From positions 1 through 64,000 of the forward strand of contig JAHNUO010000068.1 of assembly GCA_019787685.1 (NCBI GenBank): a DNA stretch of 64,000 bases, read 5' to 3'. A program made the translations under genes and the position numbers. How positions within the stretch are numbered: position 1 is the stretch's first letter; every line of letters begins with the position of its first letter. Shown in pieces: positions 9,691 through 21,880 of the stretch. This DNA comes from Chiua virens (lineage: Eukaryota; Basidiomycota; Agaricomycetes; Boletales; Boletaceae). The notes below the pieces were generated by a model that was not told the DNA's origin, searched no databases, and worked only from the letters and a program-made list of their open reading frames with translations.

Positions 9691-12600
9691 TCAGAGGTAA
9701 AACATGGTGTCCTTGAGCCCCGGTTTCGTGACGCCTTTGTTCCAGAGTGTCGTCGCTTCCTTGATGACGTCCTTCTCCGTCGCGCTTCCGCTTCCACTCG
9801 TCGTTGTTCCGTCGCCGACGAATCCGTGGAACAGCTTGCGCAGGTAGCATCGCCCGCGTTCGCAAGCCACGTCGGCATAGTAGGCAGGGGATACCAAACT
9901 CACGGCCTTGGTCGCGCGAGAAAACATATAGCTGAGGGCATTGGTCAGTCCTTGAATTCCGTTCGCGTTGAAGCCAATGTCATCATGGACGACATAATAA
10001 TGCGTCGGGCGTGTGGTTCCCTGCAGCCCACCGTGTGCTGTATGTTCAATTTCAGTCGTGGTGACAAGGCGCCAAATGCGGTGGTAATCACTGACCTTGT
10101 AGAAAGAAGTCGAAATCGTATATCGCGGTGACGCCACGATCAACCACGGTGCCCGGACGGGGGTTTCCATCTCTATCTCCATTCTCTTCCTCGGTAGGGT
10201 AGAAGCGTGTGTGGTGGCGTTTGCCACAGATGATGATCGTGAGTTTGGGCCTGTATGGGGCCTTTGGAGTGTTGAAAGCCTTGAAGGCTTCAAACATCAG
10301 AGGCCGTTCCTCCATTCTGACGATATTGAATTGGCCCTGCAAATAATGAGACCAATGCAGTGAGCGAATACGGATGACATACCTCGGATACACCATCACG
10401 GTACACCAGAATACGCTCGGGAAGCTTTCCGCTGTTTTTCTTCTGGAAGAGCTTGATACGATCGATCATCATATCCTTGAGATTGGTGATCATCTTTAAA
10501 AGTGGTTAGGCTCCGTAAGTTGTCTACATCCATGGAAGTATGTTACATACCTCTTTCTTGGACTCTTGCATCTCCAAACTAGCCGGATACTGTGCAAAAC
10601 TGTTGTCAATGCTTGCTACGACGGCTGCAATGGATGCTAGTATGAAAATATCTGTCAGAGGGTGTACGAAGCAAGACAGAAAATAGGCTTACGGGTCCCC
10701 ACGGCACTGCCTGGGCTTGGATGAGTGACATCCATACCGACGACCATGGTCGGTGCCATGTTCAACCATCTTGCACTGTTCTGATCCAACTTGTGATTGA
10801 CACCACCCATTTTCATGTTGACCTTTAGCGCTACGTTCGCATAGTACTGTGGGTTTCCCTTGCGAATCTTGGAAGATTGCACGCAGACGGTCGCCACGTC
10901 TAGGTAGACATCGCAAAGGTGCTTCAAACCCTCATACACGGCCTTATCCCCACTGGCAAGTATGACCAAGATCAATGTAGGCTTCGGTTTAATAGATATG
11001 AGCTTTTCTCTAATGGCGGCAATGGCTGTTCGGCGCAAAGGATCGGATGAGTCCTTGCGAGGAAGCTGAGCCGTAACGTAGGCAGGATCAGTAGTGACCT
11101 GCATTCCACTCGTGTTACACATGTTGCGGAAGCCCGTTACAGTGTCGATGAGCTGCGGATCTGAAGATCCAGCAAACTCGTCTCTGTTGAAACCATCCTT
11201 GATCACAAGAACGGCCCACTTGTCCAATCTTGCGCCTTCTGCAAACTTGACTCCTCTGAGATTCCAGGACGCTTTCTCGTCGATCGTAGCAGAATTGGCC
11301 TTGTACCTGATTCCAGGTTTCGCCAAGATGCGGCCGGGGACCACGGCCATATCCGGGCCGATGGTTATGCCAAAAGATTGCAGCTCCGGCCCGGCCACCT
11401 TGAGGCCAAGGTTGGAAAGACCTTGATTAACGATCGCCTCCCCGTTCACGTTAGGGGGCTGACATGCCACAGTAATCATTGAAGCGGTATGCTCATCCGT
11501 CAGTTTTCCGCGAAAGGGCTGATCCGGAAGAATCTCGCAAACTTCTGCGGGCAAGTAGTTTGCCTTTTGTCCGCCGACGTCAACGAGTGGCAAATCTGGG
11601 CGTTGCAGCGTAATGTTGTATTCTTTGAAAGAGCATGAGAGAGTAACACCGACAGCAGGGACAGATATACTTACTGCGCTTGAAGTAAGCCTCCACGCTG
11701 ACAAGGCCATATTCAGGCGTCTCAAACTTGTACGTCTTCGCATTGTGTCGTGCAAGCTTCTTGACGGTCTTCTTATAACCAAGATGGGTAGTCTTGATTC
11801 GAACACCTTTGCAGAAGACCTCCATCCGGGCACCAAACGAGGAATTCTGGAACTCTGTCATCGCACGCGCAAGACTTCCAGGAGTGTAAAAGGCCGTCGT
11901 GCAAACGTTGACATTCACCATCAACTGCTTGTGAGCGGGCCGAACGGATGAATAGAACCCTTTCCACGCCTCGAGGCCACCACCTAAACTGACCGGTTGG
12001 GCCGCAGCACGGAAGAAGTATCGATTTCTGCCGACCATGACTCCTGTCCTCCCCGGTGTAGAGGCAACAATAAGGTTCAAGGCAGAAATAAGGGGCAATG
12101 GGTCATAGTCCCGAAACTGGATTTGGCCTGCCAAGTAACTGTTTACCACGTCAGATATTGCATGCATGCGTGCAAAGTTGGAAGCATACCTTGCTAGGTT
12201 TGAAGTGTCAATTTCTTGGATAAACTTGATTGTAAGCGTATACTCTTTTCCACCTTCCTTGGGCCCGGTTTCGTCTTCATCGTAGAATGGAACCGTGATG
12301 GTTAAGGGTTGTGTTAAGGAGATGGAAGAAATAAGTTTGGCGCTGTTGTCGTGTGCTACCCTGCCCGTCATATTAGCTTGCTTCCATGCTGTTGTTTCTT
12401 CGGCAAGTTGGTAAATGCGCTTCTTCACCCGACGGTTTGCAGTGCCCGCCACAGGGGTAATAGCGACGTCATACTCGTACAAAGGACCCTTGGGTACCTT
12501 AACAGGGAAAAAGTTGGCGCGAAGCTTGATTTCTTTTCCATCCGTTCCATAGTCTGGCCGTAAGGGCATGCTGTCAGGGTCTTTTGAGTGAGTTGCCAAC

Positions 12601-12928
12601 TTGGCGACCAGCGCCTTGTCCGAGTTGTCGGCGATGCGACGGTCAATATCTGCTCGTTGTCCACGCATGAAGATACTGGGTCGAATTTGCCATCAAGCGG
12701 GAAGAACGAGGAATTAAATACGTACCCTCCACGGGCGCGCCCTCTCGGCCCACCACGGTCATGGAATCCTCTGCCGCCACCACCTCGATCGCCACCACCT
12801 CGAAAAGGTGGAGGTGGACCTCCACGACCACGAGTGTCTGGATAGCCTCTTCCACCCCCTCCCCCACCGTAACCACCACCCCGCGGCCCACCTCTTCCAC
12901 GGTCAAAGCCACGTCCTCGGTTGCTCAT
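9691..12928 (-). CDS. Argonaute (RNA interference slicer)
   Basis: Multi-exon gene for a full-length Argonaute. The N-terminus after ATG at 12928 is an RGG/Gly-rich disordered segment of about 70 residues (RGGPRGGGYGGGGGGRG). The N domain, PAZ region (RYFFRAAAQPVSLGGG precedes it), MID and PIWI domains follow. The PIWI catalytic DDH triad is present: Asp in VVGMDVTHPSPGSA, Asp in ILVYRDGVSEGQF (joined across the intron at about 10335-10380), and His in THYYVVHDDIGFNANG. A slicer-active protein is therefore expected, one that loads small RNAs to cut transcripts or guide silencing, as QDE-2 does in Neurospora. The C-terminus LKDTMFYL matches the usual hydrophobic Argonaute end. No Dicer or RNA-dependent RNA polymerase gene is in the window. 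Confidence 0.95.
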
Positions 12929-15900
12929 GATGTGGTGTTGAAACAAGGATGTAAATGTGGAAAGAGCGCCTGGCGCCGCGTTGAAGTCACGTTGACAAGC
13001 TGCGACTTGCTGTGTATACCGTGAGCAAACAAGCGGCAATTATTGTCCACGTTGCGCTCTGCGCCGCTTTATCTTATCTAATCTTCCGAAGGTGGTCAAA
13101 GCATGATTCAAACCCACGTCTTCTACAAAACTTTGGTTGCGTTTGTATATCGATCTTGGATCGTGGAATATGACGTGTATACAGCCTTTGGCTGTATACA
13201 CGTCATGTTACCACACCTACAACCTCCTGACACGATTACCGTCCCATCCAATGCAGTCGGTCAGCAGCATGGATAGTCGGCAATGAGTTTAGTGACACAC
13301 ATATTTGGGGAGGAAGTGCCGATGTGCCAACTGTCCATGTCTGCTACATTGGATGGAAGGGTAAAAGGTCGGAGGCGGGAAGAACGACAGGAAACACGTT
13401 ACGTACTACGACAGATTCATCCGATCGTGAGAGTGAACGTCGGGGTGACTTCGAAGACATGATCGATTGACTCTCGGTCCAATTGAAGAGAGGGGTAGAG
13501 GGCCTCCCTATCTTCTGCTCTGTGCTGAATTCTGTAACCGCTGGGAAGGGGCGAACATATCGAGAATGCGATGCCGATGCTGTATCGTCATGGTTTTGGT
13601 CGCGTAGGTGAGCCTGAGGTCTGAAGCTCTGAACATCTCTAATTAACGGAGAGAGAGTAGGGAACAGAGATGGACTTGGAACTGGGCTTTCGATGTGGAT
13701 GATCAAAGAATGGGAATAGTATATGTTCAAGCCATCGACACTGGGAGCTCCATGACAGGAAGATTGCTAATTATAAGTCAACGCCCACTGCACAAGTGCA
13801 ACTTGTACTACATAACGGTTTCAATCACGTGACTATGGTACACAAAGTACCGTGACCAACGCCGAGTCGCCGACGGTCTAGTAGGTCACCAAGCTTCGAG
13901 ACTCAAAACGTTCTATGGCGGTGAGTTTGGACCCTTTCTCTCAAAACCTGATCCTGTACCATAATTGAAAACGTATTTAATATTCTGATCCACTATTAGC
14001 TCATGTCAATACGTCTGATGTGACCTTTGAACGGTTACCTTTTCAAAAATGAGCCATCACCTCGATGGCCCTCCCACTGTTCCGTAAGTAATCAAACAAC
14101 ATGGTCGGAGGGTTTATCGTCCCTGGACCATTTCCTCAGCTAGACAAGTCAGGAGACCATCGGGTCCTCCCGTTAGAACCGTTACACGACTTTGTCGGAG
14201 ATAATCAGAACGGAAGTATAGAATTGACATTGGCTCGATCTCGCCCAGCCTTGAACCCATCTAATAGTAATCTCACCTTCTTTCTAAGGTGTACCACCAG
14301 TAAGATTTCATCACATACGGACTACGGCCGGATCACATTGCTGTCAAAGATAAATTTGCGAGGGCGACGCTCTGTTCTGGACACGTTGCATTCTTGGTGC
14401 ACTGATCACATCTCGGTGTCGAGTGCTTCCGATACGTTACCAAAGCTGCGTAAGATCTTGTTGATCCTTCTCCCGTGTTCACTCATCTCCCAATACACCC
14501 AGAGTGCCACTCGAGTCGAATAGCGCAGAAGTCAAGCAAAGATCCAATTTCCAAGAGTCTGCAGAATACATGCTTTGGAGTTAAACTGGTCGACAATATT
14601 ATACCCAGTTGGGGCTTCTCGACAATGCTCGTCCTCGGTCCTTATCTTGCGATCTGACCTCAGATTCAATGAGTAACTTTGATTATGTTACTTTGCTAAC
14701 TCGCAGAACGGAACCCTCTGAGTCGCTGGCTGCGTTTCGTCACGTATCGTTACCAAGAGGAATGCTCCTGGCAACCTCCTGCCGTTTAGGAGTACCGCCA
14801 GTGCCCCGTGGTAGTAGCGGTCGGCCGGAACAATACTTCTCTAGGAAGTTCCAAAGCTTTCGTCACTACATTTGATCTTCTAACATTGCACTCTCAGCGC
14901 ACTGGCCATCTTGGTACGTTTTCTAGAACTTTCAACCCATCGCCGCAGTTGCTCAGATAACTGATTCTTCTTCCGTGGTCACTGATCCTCGTGCCCGGTT
15001 ACTGCATCCAGAGTGCCGCTCACTCCTATTTAGGGTAAGACCTATGATGTGCGTGAATGGAGCGGACAGAAGAAATGCGGTTCCAAAGAGTCCGCTGCTT
15101 ACTTACAAGGTTACAATTGGTTGTTTGAACCTGCCGTGTTGCTGTGTTCTTCCCGATGAGACGTGTCAGGGACCACTGACACGATGGTCCGTCAGTCGTT
15201 CTTAGATCGGCTTACATTTCCCTGACCATGGGGGCCCCTTTTACGTTACAAGTTCAAGTTTACTACGACGGAGATTCGGGACGCCGTCGGACTATTCTGC
15301 GATGTATGATGCGGCTATGTCATCACTCAGGCTGCATCAGCGCCAGGGCGAACACGGCCCTATCGGGCCTTAGGTTGCGATCGTCGCAAGCAAACCTATG
15401 GGCAGTAGGGGTGATATCAACCTGAATGTCAATATCGGCACCGCTTGCCAATGGGTCCGATGTTAGCTGGCCCGTCAATATCTCAATGGTCGACAAGATC
15501 TGGGCTATTGACACCTACGTACTTTATATTACAATGCAGCTGGAATGGACCTAGGCTAAGTTACTTTGTGGCGTGACTGGCACCTGACGTCGGTACGTAA
15601 GTACTTATCAGAATCCATCAGAAGTACTGGGAGTCGGTGACTCATCGAGCGCTCGGAATCGAGTCCGCCCGACTCTGCCCGAGCCCTCGCGAAATTCAAA
15701 CGGGGAAACTCCACTCCACACGTATGTACTCATAAACGTGAGCATGTGAGTCTGAGGGAACCAAGGTGAGACAAGGGCTCATGCAACGCCTGAAATGCAC
15801 AAATCCGAGACCACGACCTCAAAGTCCGACGCCAAGACAGCGGTGCACAGTCAATCCCCGATCTCCATCGAGCATGACCGTTACCGTTCAAGTTAGAGCG

Positions 15901-16854
15901 GGCCTTGAAACAAGTTTGGACAGCAAGTCTGTTGTTCCAAAGGTGGTCTTGGATCGTATGGACACGTTAACCCGCGGGACCGCTTCCATCATCAACTTCC
16001 TAATGCATCAGAATGACATTAGGTCCTCAGCCAAGGCGCATCATGCATCATGATCATGATTGTGCAGTCATTGGCCATTGACAGGGCCTGGCCCTGTACC
16101 CACATGACTGCCTTCTCCAGACAGATCAAGTCACACTATACAACACAGATTCCCGGCTGATTCTGACAACGAACGCTTGCTTCCGAGTTCACTCCGACAG
16201 ATAGCATTGGTACTCGTGGGCCGGCCTTATCTACCGGTCTTCCATATGAATTCCCACCTAGAAAATGGTGCAAGCGAAGCTCTTGACATCGTGGGCGCAT
16301 TGGTGATCGCCGTGTTTCGCTGGGACGGGACCGAGACACTGGTACTATGTGCGACCTCAGACCTGTGCTTTTGGCAATATACCAACCTATCACGCAATCA
16401 AAATACCGAACTTAACAAGTCATCTATCCGTGTTGGCTTTGTAAATACCTTCAGGTCCAGGGATTATAGCATATTGACACCAATTCAAGGATCAATCGAC
16501 AAATTGGAGTAAGAGCGGAACACCGTCCCTATTGATGGCCAATATTATGCAGCCAAGCATCGGCAAAAAGTATACACAGCGGGGGATCAAATCGACCAGG
16601 ACCTATCAATCCCCTACTTACAAGATTACATTACTATCTGTGTATGGCCACGAATCTATACCGAGGGAAAACGTAGACTGTCGTATGTGCTGGTTCCGTC
16701 CCGATCAAGACGCAAGCGACCGTAGTAGGGCGGCGAGGATCGGAAGTATCAATGTTTGTCGAGGCGACAGTGCGCCCGGGGGTGTGCGGCAACTGCGCAC
16801 GACCGCTGCGGAAGAAGGGCACAAATGGAGTGAGAGAGTTGAAGCATTCTTGGG
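12929..16854. other. Gene-poor region of about 3.9 kb
   Basis: No ORF here has recognisable domains. The best candidate is a 128-codon minus-strand frame at 13344-13730 rich in Ser/Pro, without homology I recognise, and I do not call it a gene. The 13.8-16.8 kb part has only short overlapping frames and small inverted repeats, such as 15163-15182 and 16081-16097. It may be decayed mobile DNA or a long non-coding/promoter region for Argonaute and the transporter. Confidence 0.5.
13170..13206. repeat. Perfect inverted repeat (17-bp arms, 3-nt loop)
   Basis: The left arm 13170-13186 (ATGACGTGTATACAGCC) is the exact reverse complement of the right arm 13190-13206, separated by TTT. After one mismatch the pairing resumes for 2 bp outside. 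It lies about 240 bp upstream of the Argonaute start codon. Each arm contains ATGACGTG, a CRE/bZIP-like core. Confidence 0.9.
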
Positions 16855-18518
16855 TCACCGTTGTGTTCGCCCTTTCTTCTCCTGATATTGAACGCGGGCG
16901 TACCACGCACCCCCAACCAGTGTCAACAGGATACCTAATGCGTTCATCCCCGATATCGACAAATCAAAGATGACGACAGCTAGGAAGATTGATAAAACCT
17001 GTTTCACGTTGGCTATCAACGACTCATCAGCGTTCTATCCTCTTTTGATTTCCCAGTTGTCTCCACCGTCTAAAGGTCGAAGAGACACTGGGGGGACTAA
17101 AAGACGCACCTGCAACGGTCATGCTCAACGGGCCAGCTATCTTATTTGCAGTAAAGCTGACTAAGTTAAGACCGAACGCGATTATCCCATTCAGACCCAA
17201 AGCGACAGCCGTCCAGGTTGTTAGCTCTTTCGTGCTCCAAATCCGGACTTGCTCTAATTCTCCGCTGAAGTATGAAAGTATCACACACTGAATGAATGCC
17301 AAGGGAGCCATGCGTGTAAGGAGGTCAAGGGGGTGTAACTGAAGGCGCGGTGGAATAAGGTAATGAAACCTCAATGGAGTTTGAGAAGAAGGAGGTGATT
17401 GAAGGATGCTCGTGTAGATCGTTTTGATGGCGGCTAGCAGGGTGCCCAGCAAGGTTAGAAGGAATCCGTAGGTGGTGAAGTAATAGTCGCCGTAAGTCCT
17501 GTTGCCGAAATCAAACATTTAGTATTCATCTTTCCAACGGTTGTTAATGACGTACGCAAAGCCAACACCGGCGACGACAGGAACGAGGGAAGCGAGTTTT
17601 TGCCTGCTACTCCAATTGCCGAACAGAAACCATGAGAGGAAGACAGTGAATATCGGGGTGACCGCACGGACAACCTGGTGGAACTACGTAGCACAGCTTC
17701 AATTGGGAGCAAGAGACACGAGGTAATAGTTAAGGACTCACAGGAATGGTGACCAGTTCGAGGGAGAGGTTGCTAACAGCGATATTAATGGTGTATAATA
17801 AGCTGAATGCGAGGAGCGCGAGGTTGTCTGCGTTGCTCAATCTGGCGGGAACGTAGACCCCAAGACGTAGAAGGGTGAAGCCACCAACAGACCCACAAAG
17901 GGCGTGCAATGCGGTGAGGGCGTATGCATACGGGAAGTGGATGAGCATCGCCTTGTTATACAAGGTAAGCCCTAAGTTGAAGGCGAAGTAGAGAACTAGC
18001 CAGAAGGGTTGTGAGTGAAAGAAGGAGGATGTTTCTGTGCGGGCTTCTTTCTCGGTGGCATGGGGCGTGGTGGTGCGGGCATGAACTGGAGAGGGCAATT
18101 CCCAAGGGAATAACGAAGAAGAGGATGGGACCATGTAACGAGTGTTCTCGCCGGAAAACCGGTGTTGGCTAGCTTCGAATTTAGCAGATATTGGGGACGG
18201 GGACTGGGAGTCGGAGTGTGAAGTAATCACGCCATAGTCAAAGTACACGCGACGGGGAGTTTTCTTCTCCTTTGCATACTGCGCGTAAGGATCTGGACTC
18301 GGCGTGTCGTGGCCATAGAGCAAGTGTCGATCTGAAGCGGGAGAGATGGGCGAGTCCCGACTGGAAGAGTCAGTGTCTGACTCGAAGGCATCATGGGGTG
18401 GGTAGTCGACCTCTCGCGCGGAGGGGAGCGGGTAGTCATGTTGGATGGAGGAAGAAGGACGATGGGAGGGGGAGGAGGGTAATGAAGGAGACTCACGCGA
18501 GGGAGAGGAAGTGGACAT
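16855..18518 (-). CDS. TPT/DMT-family sugar-phosphate or nucleotide-sugar transporter
   Basis: Multi-exon membrane transporter. The first 170 or so residues after ATG at 18518 are a Ser/Pro-rich cytosolic tail. The ten-helix drug/metabolite transporter fold follows: FWLVLYFAFNLGLTLYNKA opens the domain, then PYALTALHALCGSVGG-like helices, then HQVVRAVTPIFTVFLSWFLF, then YGDYYFTTYGFLLTLLGT. In the last exon the conserved ANVKQVLSIFLAVVIFD and GILLTLVGGAWYARVQYQEK end near the TGA at 16855. I joined the last exon by taking an intron with donor GTGCGT near 17117, giving MTVAANVKQV. The family usually exchanges phosphorylated sugars or nucleotide sugars across Golgi/ER membranes. The exact substrate cannot be read from the sequence. 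Confidence 0.88.
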
Positions 18519-19397
18519 GGAGGGTTGGGTACAAGGGTAATAATGAAGGGGTAATATATTCTACGCCCATCAATTATTATCATGCGGACGTCGAACTTGG
18601 CCGAGAATTTGTAGGAGTAGTGAGCAAATACCATGTCATCCTTGACAACGCTACTCGATTTCACACGCCTGGGTACTTAACTTGAAACTATCAACCTTAA
18701 TGAACCGCCCGATTCAGAAGATCTCCTTATGGCTTCCGCCAAAAATATCCATTTACATACTTTGGATGCGCCACGAGTTATGTAGAAGCTGACAGTATGG
18801 TAAACGACTCGAAAAGGCATGGCCGGTTCAACGACTGACTTTGGTAACCACACCCGATGCAGCTGTGTATCGAGGCTAGACTTGATCATGGGAACATCAG
18901 ATTCAGATTCTTCCGCACATGAAGTCCCTGGGTAGGGTAGTGATGTTCCTATCATGCACCTATCTGACGTGCACACTGGATTGGAACGTTCGTCGGCTTT
19001 CCTGTGTCGACGTGATAGGGCATGTCGACACTGACATTAATAGATTACATTTCCACCTGAGCGATCGACTCACCTTCATCATGATGGTCATGGCCGCACA
19101 AAGTTTCGATATTATACATGCCAATTTAATCTGAACCCCCTACTCCACCGGCATGAATTGGGCGGACCGAGTTGACCCGATGAGTCAGAGTCATATCTCA
19201 GCTATCTCAGCTCGACCTCCTCCAGACGAAACTTACCTTTTTTCTTGCTACCTTGTCTCGTTCTTCTGACCTCCTCCACTTCTCCTGAGTGCTCTTGCAT
19301 CACTCAGGAGTGGCGTGGGAAGTTTGAAGGACCATCCACGTCGAGTGGCACGTCTCGTTATCCACGACCGTCTGCATTTATAATACGGGAGGACTCG
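18519..19397. other. Divergent intergenic region
   Basis: Separates the transporter (minus) from the RING-finger gene (plus) and should hold both promoters. Short frames here show no domain or codon pattern that I would defend. Confidence 0.5.
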
Positions 19398-21296
19398 ATG
19401 CCCTCCTCGGCGCGTCCAGCAACACCGGTACCCAGCTCTATTCCCCAAGGTACAAAACGTGCCATGTCAGACGCGGAATCTGTTCAGCAAGAATCCAAGA
19501 AAGCCCGCAGAAACTCTTCTACCGAGCCAAGCACCAGACGCGATTCTTCTAATCGTGACAACAAGCGCCGGAGAAAGAGGAAAAAGAAGGTACCCATCGT
19601 GAATTCAGGGACAGCAAAAAACGAACCCACTCAGAGTCGACTGGATGAACGCTCGCGCGCCCCATTGTCTCCCCGTAACGAAATCATCCGATTCACATCA
19701 GTCGCTCTCGACACCGGTCTGTCATCCAGCAACATGGTTCCTGCCACAAATATACCATCGCAGGCTTCGTCATCAAATCACCTCAGTAAGGCTCGCGGAG
19801 GCCCCTCGCATACAGTGGATAATACCACCAGGCGTCAAAGCGAAGCCATGCCATCTACTTCGGTACGCACAATCAAGTCATTCGTCTCCGTAATACCTAT
19901 CCTTCAAATAGAAAAACAATAATAACGACACAGTACCGCATGAAAGACCGGTTCCAGAGCCTTCCTCTAGTTCGCTGGAGGATAAAGTAGTCCAACTCGA
20001 GGCGGAGCTCAAATCCAAGAATGATGTTAGTACTAGTACTCATCTTTCACTATCCCATGACAAATCTCATGTTTTTGTATATAGTTGATCACATCCCATC
20101 ACGCACTCCTGAATCAAGTTCAGCAATCTATCACTTGCCAGGTCTGCTTGGACCTGATGTACAAACCCTATGCACTTGCACCCTGTGGCCACCTGGCCTG
20201 TCATAGTTGCCTCGTTAATTGGTTCACAGCCCCACCACCTGACAACCGACCATTGCCTCCGCCCATCATGCGCAAGAAAACCTGTCCACATTGTCGTGCC
20301 ATTGTCCACGAGCGCCCTGTTGAAGTATGGAGTGTAAAAAGCATTGCGCAAGTGGTCGGTAAAAGTAGCCTCTTACAGAATCTGTCACACCTCCCAGAGG
20401 ATACTTCCGAGGTCTCCAACTCGAACGTTGATCCTTGGAAAGATATCTTTCCAAAGTTGGGTGCTGCTAGTCATAGATTCCCATGGTACGTTCCAGGTGC
20501 CGACATCGATATTACTGATGTCGCACCGCGTGGCGAGGACGTGGGGATGCTTGATATGGAAGACGGCGGTATCTATCGTTGCCTTGACTGTATGCACGAG
20601 ATATGGGACGGCGTATGCACTAGCTGCGGACGCGTCTATCCGGGGCATAGACCTGAAGGAGAAGACGAAGACGACGTGGGAGACCCGGCCAGATGGTTCG
20701 ACGATCATATGGGTGCTGAGGAGGTTGACGTGGCTGATGATCCTGGCTGGATGGGTTTGGAAGACGGGGAGGCCGATGATGGTGGCGATTTTGATGACTG
20801 GCGTCCCTTTGATCCATGGCATTATGCGTACCGAGGTTTCATCGGTACTATCCACGTTGATGGAGAAGACGAGGAAGATGAAGACGACGAGTTCAGCGGG
20901 GTAGCTGAGCTTGGTCTACTCGGACAAGACGAAGAAGACGAAGAGAGCGGGGACGATGGCTATGAGAGTAGCTTCATCGACGACGAAGCTGAGGAAGGTG
21001 GCATTGCAGAACTTATGGAGGCGCATCGTTTCTGTGAAGAGGAGGTGGTGGTGGATTACCTTCCCAATGGGCATCCCCGTATCGTCGAGCTGGGTTCCGA
21101 CGAAGATGAAGACGAGGATGAAGCCTATGACACTCGTGAGCACGCGCCAGGCAGGCGTGGTAGACATGCTCAGGTTGCTCACTCGCCGCCGGATGAGGAA
21201 GACGATGAATCCGAAGACGATGCAGCCCCTCCACCGCGATGTTCGCATAGACGGGGTCGTGCCATCGAATCTGAAGGCTCGGATGCAGACTCATAG
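19398..21296 (+). CDS. RING-finger protein, probable E3 ubiquitin ligase
   Basis: Three exons. The first (MPSSARPATPVPSSIP at 19398) encodes a basic, Ser-rich nuclear-type segment with KRRRKRKKK. A short second exon carries an acidic helix (LEDKVVQLEAELKSK). The large third exon, from about 20088, has a C3HC4 RING: CQVCLDLMYKPYALAPCGHL, then ACHSCLVNWF and CPHCR. About 100 residues later there is a second cysteine cluster, YRCLDCMHEIWDGVCTSCGR, that looks like a zinc ribbon. The C-terminal 200 residues are strongly Asp/Glu-rich. The combination suggests a nuclear ubiquitin ligase acting on basic partners such as histones, but no specific orthologue is recognised. Confidence 0.8.
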
Positions 21297-21880
21297 TAGA
21301 TATCGACTCGACGTACTTAAGTACTTAGGTGCAGTCATACAAATGATAATCGGTAATTCCGACTTCCGCTCGTTGCCACGTCTTTGTTCCGAACGTTGTA
21401 GGGCTTCTCAGCAATCTCCTGATTCCAGAGTTGTCGTAAGTATAATGCGGGCTGGTTGGCGCGTTGGCGATATCTGTGTTTGCTATTGGTCCACTTGCCT
21501 CATGCCTGCAACGTGTATCACTCTCCTCCGCATCGTCACGCCGCACACTCGTGCTTGTGCTGTGCAATTGCTGCCATGCAAAAGGGTGCGCGTGCCATCC
21601 TTTTCAACCGCTCGTACAAGTCCTCACATTCGTCCCAATTCCCTGCTTTTGAATCCCTGCTCTACCCAATACTTAGAACTCGGTTGCGTAGCAATCGCAC
21701 ACAACACCACACGTCCATGCGCACAAAGACCAACACAAGGGTCCAACGAAACTCTTCCGCTGGTGCAACCCCAAGAGCACCACGCGCTGACGCAATTCAG
21801 TGGATCTTTTCATCAAATCTACCTCACCGCAGGAGCTCAGCAGCGCTCAGTGTAGATCTAAACCGTCGAAATTTCTTCGG
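21297..21880. other. Intergenic region and possible 5' exons of the next gene
   Basis: An open frame from 21456 to 21968 runs in phase into the exon encoding MSEVFGVLLN (ATG at 21881). Its upstream part (Ser/His/Arg-rich) is not convincing as coding. The true start of the downstream ATPase gene is therefore unresolved within this stretch. Confidence 0.4.

Noticed and set aside
13100..13125. B-box-like GGGTTTGAATC on the minus strand, possible tRNA
   Set aside because: No matching T stem, D arm or acceptor stem could be built around it.
13344..13730. 128-codon minus-strand frame as a gene
   Set aside because: Low complexity (Ser/Pro), no family signal and no supporting splice or promoter context.
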